A stretch of 64,000 nucleotides of DNA from Deinococcus psychrotolerans (lineage in GTDB: Bacteria > Deinococcota > Deinococci > Deinococcales > Deinococcaceae). Numbering within the stretch: position 1 is the stretch's first letter; each line of letters begins with the position of its first letter. A program made the position numbers and the translations under genes. Location of the stretch: contig NZ_CP034183.1 of the NCBI RefSeq assembly GCF_003860465.1, positions 1,688,001 to 1,752,000 on the forward strand, written 5' to 3'. The notes beneath the pieces were generated by a model. The model ran no database searches, was not told the DNA's origin, and saw only the letters and a list, made by a program, of their open reading frames with translations. Positions 19,126 through 27,477 of the stretch are shown piece after piece.

Positions 19126-19896
19126 ATGACTGCGCCGCCCTCTCCTCTCCCGGTTTCTGGCAGTGACCCGGCCCCCAATGCACTGACCCGCACCGAACTG
19201 CGGCGCTACGGACGTCAACTGTTGCTGCCCGAATTTGCCAGCCAGCAAGAACACCTCAAAGCCGCCCACGTGCTGGTCATCGGCGCGGGTGGGCTGGGCT
19301 GCCCCGTTATCGCTTACCTGGCGGGCGCGGGCGTGGGCGCGTTGCGGATCTCCGACGGCGACACGGTGGGGCTGAGCAACTTGCAGCGCCAAACACTCTT
19401 TACCACCTTAGATGTGGGCAAAAGCAAAGCCCAGCTTGCCGCCGCCCGCGCCCAGCAAGTCAATCCGTATGTCAGGGTCGAAAGCTGCGACGCACTGAGC
19501 CAAGACAATGCCCCCGCACTCCTGAGCGGCATTGATCTGGTCATCGACGCCAGCGACAATTTCGTCACCCGCTACCTCGTCCACGACTTGTGTACCGCCG
19601 CCGGACTGCCGTGGGTCTGGGGCGCAGCGGGCGGCTTAGAAGGCATGGTCAGCGTCTTTGACCCCACTTTTGGGCTGCGCCAGGTCTTTCCCACCCCAGA
19701 CGGAGCCGAGTCCTGCGACGAGATCGGGGTGATGGGGCCGCTGCTGGGTGTGATCGGCGGCGTGATGGCCATGGAAGCCCTCAAGGTGCTGACCGGGCAA
19801 CCGGACACCCTTGTCAATCGGCTGTGGACATACGACGCCCTGAGCGCCCGTGTGCGGGTGGTGCGCTTGACGGCCGCAATTTCATCCCAGACATAA
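19126..19896 (+). CDS. ThiF/MoeB/HesA-family adenylyltransferase
   Basis: This is an E1-like enzyme of 256 residues that would adenylate the C-terminus of a small sulfur-carrier protein (ThiS, MoaD or similar). The nucleotide loop is VLVIGAGGLGCPVIAYLAGAGVG. Other motifs are DGDTVGLSNLQRQTLF (Arg finger region), DLVIDASDNFVTRYLVHD and CDEIGVMGPLLGVIGGVMAMEALK. The zinc-binding CxxC pairs of E. coli MoeB and ThiF are not visible. No carrier-protein gene is adjacent, so the pathway (thiamin or molybdopterin) is open. The start at 19126 removes an unlikely eight-residue extension. Confidence 0.85.
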   Translation: MTAPPSPLPVSGSDPAPNALTRTELRRYGRQLLLPEFASQQEHLKAAHVLVIGAGGLGCPVIAYLAGAGVGALRISDGDTVGLSNLQRQTLFTTLDVGKSKAQLAAARAQQVNPYVRVESCDALSQDNAPALLSGIDLVIDASDNFVTRYLVHDLCTAAGLPWVWGAAGGLEGMVSVFDPTFGLRQVFPTPDGAESCDEIGVMGPLLGVIGGVMAMEALKVLTGQPDTLVNRLWTYDALSARVRVVRLTAAISSQT

Positions 19897-20031
19897 ATTA
19901 ACTCTTTTTACATAATTTACTCACTATAAAAGGCCGTCCGGAACGCTGTTTTTCCGATTTTAGCAGCGTTTCGTCCTCTCAGGAACAGCGCCCAAGAACG
20001 CTCAAGACGCTGCTAGAGGGCTTCGGGGACG

Positions 20032-20060
20032 TTCACAAACTTCCAAATGTGTGTTAGTGT
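20032..20060 (+). promoter_or_regulatory. Probable sigma-A promoter of the HU gene
   Basis: TTCACA (20032-20037) and TAGTGT (20055-20060) are separated by 17 bases. A 42-base leader with a Shine-Dalgarno (GGAGG at 20097-20101) follows. The preceding interval from 19897 is AT-richer and holds no gene. Confidence 0.5.
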
Positions 20061-20108
20061 CTGTTCCGAGCCGACAACCTGCTCAAACTTCACTTTTGGA
20101 GGTCTTCC

Positions 20109-20471
20109 ATGGCTAAAAGTACCAAAGCGGCGGCCAAACCTGCGCCCGCTGCCAAAGCAGCACCAGCACCTGTTAAGGCTGCTGCCGAGACCAGCGAAAA
20201 GATTGCCAAGACCCAGATCATCGATATGGTCGCTGACCGCACCAGCCTCAACAAAAAGCAGGCCGGCGAGTCCGTGGCCGTCATGCTCGATGTCGTGGTC
20301 GAAGCCCTCAAAGAAGGCAAGAGCGTCGGTTTACCCGGCCTCGGCACCTTCAGCGTGGCCAAAACCGCCGCCCGTCAAGGCGTGCGCCCCGGCACCAGCG
20401 AGAAGATCACCATTCCCGCCGGTAAAAAGGTGCGCTTTAAAGTCGCCAGCACCCTCAAGGGCAACCTCTAA
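20109..20471 (+). CDS. hup: HU-family nucleoid protein with Lys/Ala/Pro N-terminal tail
   Basis: The protein has 120 residues. Residues 1-33 are a basic, Ala/Pro-rich tail ([18 protein letters not shown]...). The HU fold follows: [46 protein letters not shown] (the DNA-binding arm) and [18 protein letters not shown]. The tail is characteristic of Deinococcus HU and resembles histone H1-like extensions; it alters DNA binding and compaction. GGAGG lies 7 bases before the ATG. A strong terminator follows, so it is monocistronic and probably highly expressed. Confidence 0.97.
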   Translation: MAKSTKAAAKPAPAAKAAPAPVKAAAETSEKIAKTQIIDMVADRTSLNKKQAGESVAVMLDVVVEALKEGKSVGLPGLGTFSVAKTAARQGVRPGTSEKITIPAGKKVRFKVASTLKGNL

Positions 20472-20490
20472 CAAGAGCGCCCACCCACTT

Positions 20491-20529
20491 AAGCCGCCGC
20501 TTTGCCTGTTGAGGAAGCGGCGGCTTTTT
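20491..20529 (+). terminator. Intrinsic terminator of hup
   Basis: The 12-bp arms AAGCCGCCGCTT (20491-20502) and AAGCGGCGGCTT (20515-20526) have a 12-base loop and are followed by TTT. Confidence 0.9.
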
Positions 20530-20804
20530 GCATAGAGAGGCCGCCACAAAAGTCCAACAGACAAATGAAGCAGAGAGCGCACTCATTTAACTTTTATGCA
20601 TTCCTTTGAGATTCTTATGCTGAAGCTAAGCAGAATTGAGCAACATGGCGTTCCAGTCGGGAGTAAAGTGGTTTTGTCGTCAATCAGGCACAGCCCACAA
20701 CTTAAAGATAAGTCACACAACGGGCACGCCACAGGCTGTATAAAGTCAGCCTTCCTGCTCCTTTACGAGCTGAAGTGTGCAGTCCCTGATTTGGAGGTTT
20801 CCCC
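20530..20804. other. Intergenic region before the osmF-type operon
   Basis: No gene is seen. It is AT-richer than its surroundings. TGTATAAAGT near 20736-20745 is a good -10-like sequence, and TTTGGAGG at 20790-20797 is the Shine-Dalgarno of the next gene. I find no convincing -35 partner. Confidence 0.45.
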
Positions 20805-21737
20805 ATGAAGATTCAAGCTTCTCAGCGTAAATTGATCGGCAGTGTTTTGGTTCTTTCGCTCTCTGGCCTGCTCAGCAGCGCCGCCGCCAAACCTATCGTG
20901 GTCGGCGGAAAACTCGACCCCGAAGCGCAGATTTTGGGCCAGATCATCTACCTGACCCTCAAAAATGCGGGCCTCGAGGTCACCGACAAAACTGCCCTCG
21001 GCGATACCGGCGTCAACCGCAAGGCCATCATGGCCGGTGAAATCGACGTGTATCCCGAGTACACCGGCAACGCTGTCTACCTGTTTCCCGACGCCAAAAT
21101 CGGTTCCAAGCAGGCTGGCAACTCCGGCACCATTTACAACCTCGCCAAAAAGCTGGACGCCAAAAACGGCGTCACCTGGCTCAAGCCCGCCAAAGTCAAC
21201 AACACCTGGGTGATTGCCGTGCCGCAAAAGCTGGCCGCCGACAACAAAATGAAGAGCGTGGCCGATCTCGCCCGCTACCTCAAAGGCGGCGGCAGCTTCA
21301 AGATCGCCGGCAGCCCCGAATACTTTAACCGCCCCGACACCATGCCGATGTTTGAAAGCGTCTACGGCTTCAAGCTCAGCGCCGATCAAAAGCTGGTGCT
21401 GGCCGGAGCCACTCCGCCCCAGGCCCAGCAAGCGGCGTCCAGCGGCACCAACGGCGTGAACGCGGCGATGGCCTACGGCACCGACGGCACCCTCAGCGCC
21501 CTGAATTTGGTGGCCCTGACCGATCCCAAGGGCGCTCAGGCGGTCTACCAGCCCGCGCCCACCATCCGCACGGACATCCTCAAAGCCAATCCGCAAATTG
21601 CCGACATTCTCAACAAAGCTTTTGCCAGCATTGACCAGCCCACTTTGCAAAAGCTCAACGGCGAAGTGGCCCTGCAAGGCCGCAGCGCTCAGGACGTGGC
21701 CAGCGCTTATCTCAAATCCAAGAACTTAATTAAGTAA
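20805..21737 (+). CDS. osmF: Glycine betaine/choline-type ABC substrate-binding protein (OsmF/OpuBC class)
   Basis: This is a 310-residue periplasmic binding protein. Its signal peptide (SVLVLSLSGLLSSAAA) is followed by KPIVVGGKLDPEAQILGQIIYLTLKNAGLEV. The segment GDTGVNRKAIMAGEIDVYPEYTGN is diagnostic of the OpuBC/OsmF/YehZ family. It is the first gene of a four-gene operon in the same order as E. coli yehZYXW (binding protein, large permease, ATPase, small permease). The operon probably imports compatible solutes, which fits osmotic or desiccation stress; the true ligand is not proven. Confidence 0.9.
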   Translation: MKIQASQRKLIGSVLVLSLSGLLSSAAAKPIVVGGKLDPEAQILGQIIYLTLKNAGLEVTDKTALGDTGVNRKAIMAGEIDVYPEYTGNAVYLFPDAKIGSKQAGNSGTIYNLAKKLDAKNGVTWLKPAKVNNTWVIAVPQKLAADNKMKSVADLARYLKGGGSFKIAGSPEYFNRPDTMPMFESVYGFKLSADQKLVLAGATPPQAQQAASSGTNGVNAAMAYGTDGTLSALNLVALTDPKGAQAVYQPAPTIRTDILKANPQIADILNKAFASIDQPTLQKLNGEVALQGRSAQDVASAYLKSKNLIK

Positions 21738-21786
21738 TGAAACTCGATCTGAAGTTGATCGCCCGCGTCTACACGGAGTTAATCCG

Positions 21787-22992
21787 TTGAACGCCGGGCC
21801 TTCAGCAGGGGCAGTGGGAGAGCGCGTCTCCCCTGCCCCTTCGTCTGTCCTTGGGCTGCCAGCCGATCTGACGGCGGCGCTGTGGCTGGCAGCCGTGCCG
21901 ATGCTGGCGGCGTGCTGGCTGCCGTGGGTCTTGCTGCGCCCCAACCGTTTGGCGGCGGGCGAGGCGCTGCACTTGCCTGCGCTGGACATTGTCGTGGGCC
22001 TGGTGCTGGCGCTGGCCGTGCCCTTGGCAGGCCGATTCTTGCCGAGGGCTGTACCCCTGTTGGCCAGCCTCGCACTCGGTGTGGGCGCGTGGTGGTTGGG
22101 GTCGCGCACGGGTGCGGCGCTCAGCGGCCAGGCCGAGTTTGCGCGGGCCAGCGCCAGCAGCGGTTTGTGGCTGTGGCTGCTCGGAGCGGGCATTTCGGTG
22201 TACGCCGCCAGATTGGTGGGGAGATGGATGGGCGGCGCGGGGCTGCTTTTGGCGTGGCTGTGGCTGCCCGCCGTGCTGGTGATGGCGCTCGCCGGACATT
22301 TTGCCAGTTGGTCGGTGGTGGCCGAATACACCGTGCAGCACAACCGCTTTTTACAGGAACTCGGGCGGCACCTGTATTTGATTTTGGTGGCGCTGGGCCT
22401 GGCCACCCTGATCGGCGCTCCGCTGGCCGTCTGGGCCTCGCGCAGTGTCCGGGTGTCGGGCGTGGTGCTGGGCTTGGCGGGCGGCGTGCAAACCGTGCCG
22501 AGTTTGGCGCTGCTGGGCCTGTTGATTGCGCCGCTCTCAGCGCTGGCCAACGCCGTGCCCGCGCTGAGAAGTCTGGGCATCAGCGGCATCGGGCTGGCCC
22601 CGGCGCTGACCGCCATGACCTTGTACGCGCTGCTGCCGGTTCTGCGTAACGGCGTGGTGTCTCTGCGCGGCGTGCTGCCGGGGGTGCTCGACGCGGCACG
22701 CGGCATGGGCATGACCGACAATCAGCGCTTTTGGCGCGTGCAACTGCCGCTGGCGCTGCCGGTGTGGCTCAGCGGCATTCGGCAAGCCGCCGTGATGCTG
22801 GTCGGTGTGGCGAGCGTGGCGCAGCTGATCGGCGCGGGCGGGCTGGGCTACTTTATTTTCAGCGGCCTGCAAAGTGGAGCCGCCGATCTCATCTTGCTCG
22901 GTGCACTGCCCGCCGCCCTGCTGGCCATCGTGCTGGACACTGGCCTGCGCGGGCTGGAAACGTTTTTGGGGCAGCGGCTGGGGCGGGCGTGA
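21787..22992 (+). CDS. yehY: Osmolyte ABC transporter permease with extra N-terminal membrane helices (YehY-like)
   Basis: The permease has 401 residues. Several extra membrane segments (about residues 20-190) precede the conserved permease domain. The domain has LYLILVALGLATLIGAPLAVWASRSVRV, VQTVPSLALLGLLI and the EAA loop at LDAARGMGMTDNQRFWRVQLPLALP. E. coli YehY has the same two-part layout and a similar length (about 385). The start is TTG at 21787 with GGAG upstream. It follows osmF by 49 bases. Confidence 0.88.
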   Translation: MNAGPSAGAVGERVSPAPSSVLGLPADLTAALWLAAVPMLAACWLPWVLLRPNRLAAGEALHLPALDIVVGLVLALAVPLAGRFLPRAVPLLASLALGVGAWWLGSRTGAALSGQAEFARASASSGLWLWLLGAGISVYAARLVGRWMGGAGLLLAWLWLPAVLVMALAGHFASWSVVAEYTVQHNRFLQELGRHLYLILVALGLATLIGAPLAVWASRSVRVSGVVLGLAGGVQTVPSLALLGLLIAPLSALANAVPALRSLGISGIGLAPALTAMTLYALLPVLRNGVVSLRGVLPGVLDAARGMGMTDNQRFWRVQLPLALPVWLSGIRQAAVMLVGVASVAQLIGAGGLGYFIFSGLQSGAADLILLGALPAALLAIVLDTGLRGLETFLGQRLGRA

Positions 22993-23049
22993 AGGAGATA
23001 CATACAGGCGTGTCCGCTTCAACCCTCACGCCCGCCCGCATGGAGAACC

Positions 23050-24021
23050 ATGATTGAACTGCAACATCTGGAAAAGCGCTACGACGACCCCCTGACCGGC
23101 CAGCCCTTTTACGCCGTCAAAGACCTCAGCATCGTCTTTCCGAGTGGCGAGATCACGGCGCTGCTGGGGCCGTCGGGCTGCGGCAAGACCACCACGCTGC
23201 GGATGATCAACCGCCTGATTGAGCCGACGGCGGGCAAGATCTTGCTGGAAGGCCAAGACGCCATGAGCCTGAAGCCCGAAGTGCTACGCCGCCGCATCGG
23301 CTACGTCATTCAGCAAATTGGCCTGTTTCCACACCTGAGCGTCGCTCAGAACGTGGCCACCGTGCCGGACTTACTGGGACAGCCCAAAGCCCAGACTGCC
23401 GCCAAAGTCAGGGAACTGCTGGCACTGGTGGGTCTGGAGCCGGGCCAGTTTGCCGACAAGCGCCCCAGCGAGCTGTCGGGCGGGCAGCAGCAGCGGGTGG
23501 GTGTGGCGCGGGCATTGGCCGCCGACCCGCCTGTAATGCTGATGGACGAGCCGTTCGGGGCGCTCGACCCACTGGCCCGAGACAAGCTCCAAGAAGCCTT
23601 CCGCGAGATTCAGCACAACCTCAAAAAGACCATCGTGATGGTGACGCACGACATTGACGAAGCGCTCAAACTCGGTGACAAGGTGGCGCTGCTGAACACC
23701 GGATCGCTGGCGCAGTTCGGCACCCCCGACGACTTGGTGCGCCGCCCCAACAGCGACTTCGTGAGGCAATTTCTGGGCGACGACGCGCTGCTGCGCCAAC
23801 TGGCCGGCGTGCGGGCCGGAACACTGGCCCGCGCAGGCGACGGCACCGGCCTGCCGCAGGTCAGCGCCCAGCTCGACGCCCGCAGCGCCCTGAGCGTGAT
23901 GCTACGCGAGCGGGCCGAAGCGGTGGCCGTCACCGGCGAGGACGGCCAGATCAGCGGCGTGCTGTCGTTTCATGATCTGGAGCAAACTGCCCCGCGAGCC
24001 CAGCTTTCGGAGCGGGCGTGA
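23050..24021 (+). CDS. yehX: Osmolyte ABC transporter ATPase (ProV/OpuBA/YehX class)
   Basis: The ATPase has 323 residues. Walker A is GPSGCGKT, the Q-loop is YVIQQIGLFPHLSVAQN, the signature is LSGGQQQRVGVARAL, Walker B is VMLMDEPFGALD, and the switch His lies in MVTHDIDEAL. The last 60 residues form a short regulatory tail that resembles half of a CBS-type module (VAVTGEDGQISGVLSFHDL). It energises the two permeases on either side. GGAG precedes the ATG. Confidence 0.92.
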   Translation: MIELQHLEKRYDDPLTGQPFYAVKDLSIVFPSGEITALLGPSGCGKTTTLRMINRLIEPTAGKILLEGQDAMSLKPEVLRRRIGYVIQQIGLFPHLSVAQNVATVPDLLGQPKAQTAAKVRELLALVGLEPGQFADKRPSELSGGQQQRVGVARALAADPPVMLMDEPFGALDPLARDKLQEAFREIQHNLKKTIVMVTHDIDEALKLGDKVALLNTGSLAQFGTPDDLVRRPNSDFVRQFLGDDALLRQLAGVRAGTLARAGDGTGLPQVSAQLDARSALSVMLRERAEAVAVTGEDGQISGVLSFHDLEQTAPRAQLSERA

Positions 24022-24755
24022 CCCTGGCCGCCCCCGGTTCGCGGCGGCCCCTGCGCTCCATCTGGCCGGTTTTCATCTGGCCCGCCTTGCTGCTGATCTG
24101 CCTGATTCCGGGTCTGCTCAACCGCGCCGTGTCCTCGCTGTCAGCGGGGCAAGTGCCGGTACTCGATACCCCGCTGTGGAAACTGACCCTCTGGCACCTC
24201 GGCTTGGTGCTGAGTGCCGAGGCGGTGGTGCTGCTGATCGGTGTGCCGCTGGCGGTGGCCGTGACCCGTCCGGGCCGCGCCTCGCTGATGCGGCTGGCCG
24301 AAGCGCTGACCGGCCTCGGCCAAACCGTGCCGACGCTGGCGATCTTGGCGCTGGCAGTTCCGGCGCTGGGCTTCGGGATCAAGCCAACTTTGCTGGGCCT
24401 GCTGCTCTACGGTCTGGTTCCGGTGGTGTCCAATGCCATTGCCGGACTGCTGGCCGTGGACAAACCCACGCTGGACGCCGCACGCGGCATGGGTATGACT
24501 GACTCTCAGCGGCTGATGCGGGTCGAATTGCCGCTGAGCTTGCCGATTTTGCTGGCGGGCGTGCGGACATCCACTGTCTACAACGTCGGCACCGCCACCA
24601 TCGGCGCGGCGCTGGGCGCGAGCGGGCTGGGCACCCCGATTATTGAAGGGCTGTCGCAGCAAAACACGGGCTTGGTGGTGATCGGAGCGCTCTTGGCGGC
24701 GTTGTTGGCGCTGAGCTTGGACGGCCTGCTGGGACTGGTGGCCGCCGAGGCGTGA
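24018..24755 (+). CDS. yehW: Osmolyte ABC transporter permease (YehW-like)
   Basis: This 245-residue permease domain has about six membrane helices. The conserved EAA loop is LDAARGMGMTDSQRLMRVELPLSLP. The start is GTG at 24018 and overlaps the ATPase stop by GTGA, so translation is coupled. Together with the larger permease at 21787 it would form the heterodimeric channel. A hairpin terminator follows at 24791. Confidence 0.92.
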   Translation: MTLAAPGSRRPLRSIWPVFIWPALLLICLIPGLLNRAVSSLSAGQVPVLDTPLWKLTLWHLGLVLSAEAVVLLIGVPLAVAVTRPGRASLMRLAEALTGLGQTVPTLAILALAVPALGFGIKPTLLGLLLYGLVPVVSNAIAGLLAVDKPTLDAARGMGMTDSQRLMRVELPLSLPILLAGVRTSTVYNVGTATIGAALGASGLGTPIIEGLSQQNTGLVVIGALLAALLALSLDGLLGLVAAEA

Positions 24756-24790
24756 GACTCCTTCACAACAGAGGAATGACCGACGCCAGA

Positions 24791-24830
24791 TGTCCATGCC
24801 CCGCACTCAAGCGGAGCATGGACACTTTAC
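24791..24830 (+). terminator. Terminator of the osmolyte ABC operon
   Basis: TGTCCATGC (24791-24799) pairs with GCATGGACA (24816-24824). The inner CCGC/GCGG extends the stem. The tail CTTTACTTT is modest. Confidence 0.7.
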
Positions 24831-24863
24831 TTTCGGCGCTGCTGGGCAATCCAGGAACTGAAC

Positions 24864-25229
24864 TCAGCGGCGCAGGCGGCGAGTAGGAATCAGCCGCCTA
24901 AAGGCCAGCCCCACGAACAGTATGGGCAGCCAGAAATGATTCAGCGAAAACGGGAAGATGATGCTCAGGCCGATGACAGCGGGAATGCAAACGCCGAACA
25001 GAGCGCCGTACATGCTTCTGGGCAAATAGCCGAGCCTCAGCATCAAATTGATGGCCTGCCCCAGCACGGCGGCCAGCGGAATGAGCAGATAAATACCGCC
25101 TGCCCTGTCACCCAAGCTGTCATCAACCGTGAAAGCCACTGCCAGAACCAGAAACACCAGCGCCCCTGAAAGGCCGGGGACAAAGTTTTGTGGACGCCCG
25201 CTGGGCTGGCTGGAGAGTGATTCGTTCAT
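24864..25229 (-). CDS. Small membrane protein, unknown function
   Basis: I do not recognise the family. The product has 121 residues with about four hydrophobic segments: [52 protein letters not shown] and [13 protein letters not shown] basic C-terminus ([11 protein letters not shown]) is probably cytoplasmic. It stands alone, divergent from the VF530 gene. Hydrophobic periodicity and intact length support a real gene. Confidence 0.6.
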   Translation of the reverse strand: MNESLSSQPSGRPQNFVPGLSGALVFLVLAVAFTVDDSLGDRAGGIYLLIPLAAVLGQAINLMLRLGYLPRSMYGALFGVCIPAVIGLSIIFPFSLNHFWLPILFVGLAFRRLIPTRRLRR

Positions 25230-25313
25230 GCCCAGAGCTTACGCCCGCTCCTGTGCGCCGGGCAGTGCCGAGTGTCAACCCACGCGGGTGACAGGTATCA
25301 TACACTCAGGGCC

Positions 25314-25547
25314 ATGACCAACCCGAATCCCCTCCACGGCGTTACGCTGGAGCACATTGTCACGCGGCTCGCAGATTACTACGGCTGGGAAGAACTGGGG
25401 CGGCGCGTCAGTATCCGCTGCTTTCAGGACAACCCCAGCGTGGGCAGCAGCCTCAAGTTCTTGCGCAAAACCCCCTGGGCCAGAACCAAAGTAGAAGAGC
25501 TGTATTTGTACATGATCAGAAAGCACCGATTGACTTTTGAGGAGTGA
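25314..25547 (+). CDS. VF530/DUF2132 family small protein
   Basis: The protein has 77 residues. The conserved family core is clear: [33 protein letters not shown] followed by [24 protein letters not shown]. The family is small and nucleic-acid-binding in fold (SAM-like helical bundle), with no assigned pathway. The start at 25314 begins at the family's usual N-terminus; an upstream ATG would add unrelated residues. TACACT lies 10 bases upstream. It is convergent with ferredoxin and shares the hairpin at 25565. Confidence 0.88.
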   Translation: MTNPNPLHGVTLEHIVTRLADYYGWEELGRRVSIRCFQDNPSVGSSLKFLRKTPWARTKVEELYLYMIRKHRLTFEE

Positions 25548-25564
25548 GGAAGAGTGAGCAAAAA

Positions 25565-25596
25565 AAGCGCCCATCCCAAATCTCGGATGAGCGCTT
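25565..25596. terminator. Bidirectional hairpin between VF530 and ferredoxin genes
   Basis: AAGCGC-c-CATCC (25565-25576) pairs with GGATG-a-GCGCTT (25585-25596) with one internal mismatch. TCTTT follows on the plus strand. Seven A bases precede the stem, giving a T run on the minus strand, so ferredoxin has the stronger terminator. Confidence 0.8.
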
Positions 25597-25611
25597 CTTT
25601 GATGGGTTTTC

Positions 25612-25848
<237 letters not shown>

Positions 25849-25912
25849 GTCTGCCATATTGCCCGATTGGGCGCAGCTTGGCAAGGGCCAAAGCCCACAA
25901 CCCCGCGCTGGC

Positions 25913-26695
25913 TTAAGCCTTGCCCCCACCCAGGCGTTTCTCAGCCAGCGCCAAGTCGCCTTCTTTATCCACGTCAGTGCCGACAGCGGCGTGCGGCGTA
26001 ATCAGCGCCCGCGCCTGCACCCCCAAAATCTGACTGACCCGCGCTTCCAGTTCGCTGATGCGGAGTTGGCCCAGCAGCATCTTGAACAGAAAAGCGGGGC
26101 CGACGATGCCCGCCAGCTTGAGCGGCTGCTTGCGGGCGTCGAGCACTGCTCGAAGGCGCGGCAAAAATTTGCCGATCAGGGCCGGGTCAAGGAGAAACAG
26201 GTTGCCGCCGGTAAAGGTGCCGTCTTTGAGCCGGGCATAAGTGCGTTTCACGTCCGGATACGCGGCCTCGCAGACTTCCTTCCTGACCACCGGATAGACC
26301 AACCCCGAATCGGGGGCGCTTTCCAGTACGTCCCGCACTTGCTGGCCAGTGAGCATGGGAATGTCTGCCGTGACCACCAACACGCGGCGCTGCGGAGCAT
26401 TGCCGGGTTCGCGCAGGGCGGCCACGCCCGCTTCCAAGTTGGCGATCAAGGTGCCTCTGTCGGTCACGCGCACGTTGACCAGTTCAGCCATCTCGCCCGC
26501 CAACGGCCCCACGTAAGCGATGCGGGCGACTCGGCCTGATTCCTGCAGCGCCCGCAAAACCCACTCCCCCATTGGACGGCCCGCGACTTCAATGAGGGGT
26601 TTGACGTCTACTTCGTGCGCGGCGGCAAAAGCGTCGCCGGGATCGCCTCCGCCAAGAACAACGGCGTTCCAGCTCACATTTTGCTGACCAGTCAT
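25913..26695 (-). CDS. NTP-transferase (MobA-like) domain protein
   Basis: This is a 260-residue nucleotidyltransferase-fold protein. The N-terminal loop is [38 protein letters not shown] and the metal-binding region is [18 protein letters not shown]. The domain transfers a nucleoside monophosphate to a sugar-phosphate or cofactor, but the acceptor here is unknown. The start at 26695 is chosen because the frame before it has no protein character and TACCCT lies 8-9 bases upstream (minus strand), as for a leaderless gene. Confidence 0.8.
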   Translation of the reverse strand: MTGQQNVSWNAVVLGGGDPGDAFAAAHEVDVKPLIEVAGRPMGEWVLRALQESGRVARIAYVGPLAGEMAELVNVRVTDRGTLIANLEAGVAALREPGNAPQRRVLVVTADIPMLTGQQVRDVLESAPDSGLVYPVVRKEVCEAAYPDVKRTYARLKDGTFTGGNLFLLDPALIGKFLPRLRAVLDARKQPLKLAGIVGPAFLFKMLLGQLRISELEARVSQILGVQARALITPHAAVGTDVDKEGDLALAEKRLGGGKA

Positions 26696-26938
26696 GAAAC
26701 GCAGGGTAGCACTGGGAGCGGGAAGCGGTGGGTTCTTGGCCGGACAGAGGCAACGAGTCCAAAATGAGACGAAACGCCGATGAGCTGAAGCAGTTCCTGA
26801 CAAGTATTTGATTGCTTGAGTTCTTGCATAAGCCGCCTCGACCTGACCACTTACGAGGAGAGCAGAGGAGCGAAAAGTGCGTCTGAGACACCGAATTTTG
26901 AGTCGATTCAATGTAACTCAAAGCTCAAAGGCATGAAG

Positions 26939-27016
26939 TTGACTTTCGGCGCATATCGCGCTATAGTTTCCCTATCAATCAAACGCAAGCAGCCGCCCGC
27001 GAAGGCGGATTTTTTA
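26939..27016 (+). ncRNA. Candidate very short RNA: strong promoter followed at once by a terminator
   Basis: TTGACT (26939-26944) and TATAGT (26962-26967) with a 17-base spacer form a near-consensus promoter. The predicted transcript starts near 26974. It reaches a CCGCC-cgcgaa-GGCGG hairpin (26993-27008) followed by ATTTTTT, giving an RNA of about 40 nt. No plus-strand gene follows, because the next gene at 27064 is on the minus strand. It could be a small regulatory RNA or an attenuated remnant. The rest of 26696-27063 shows no gene. Confidence 0.4.
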
Positions 27017-27063
27017 TTGCCATTTTTCTCGAATCTCAACACCAACAATCGACCAGCCGTGAG

Positions 27064-27453
27064 CTAGTTTCTAGCCAGCACCCACGCTAAGCCGTAGAAC
27101 AGTGCCACCACTCCCAGCACAGCGCCAAGGACGTAAGGCCAGATACGAGGCAGCCGGTTCACTTTGCCTCTGGCCTGATACAGCACTGGCGCGGGCAAGT
27201 TACGTGCAGCGAAGGCCAGCACCGCCGGAACGATCAGCAGGTCATCGGTGACGCCCAGCACCGGAATACCATCGGGAATCAGGTCAATCGGGCTGATGGC
27301 GTAGAGCAGGGCCAGCGCCGCGATCAGTTTGGCTTGGCCACCAGTGCGCTTGTCGGTCAGCGAGAGCAGCAGCGCCAGCGCGTCTCGCCACACGGCGCGG
27401 AAACGGCCCAGCGGGGATAGGGAGCGGCGGGCGGTCAGGCGAGGTTGGTTCAC
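27064..27453 (-). CDS. DUF1232 (YkvA-type) membrane protein
   Basis: The protein has 129 residues. The DUF1232 hallmark is LIAALALLYAISPIDLIPDGIPVLGVTDDLLIVPAVLAFA, which forms a membrane-inserted helical hairpin. A C-terminal membrane helix (YVLGAVLGVVALFYGLAWVL) follows. The function of the family is unknown. It lies 24 bases downstream of the phosphotransferase-like gene on the same strand and is probably cotranscribed. Confidence 0.88.
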   Translation of the reverse strand: MNQPRLTARRSLSPLGRFRAVWRDALALLLSLTDKRTGGQAKLIAALALLYAISPIDLIPDGIPVLGVTDDLLIVPAVLAFAARNLPAPVLYQARGKVNRLPRIWPYVLGAVLGVVALFYGLAWVLARN

Positions 27454-27477
27454 GGGGATAGATACGGGGAGAAGGGT

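Noticed and set aside
26816..27067. 83-codon plus-strand frame before the DUF1232 gene
   Set aside because: It has no ribosome site or domain and it contains the candidate promoter and terminator.
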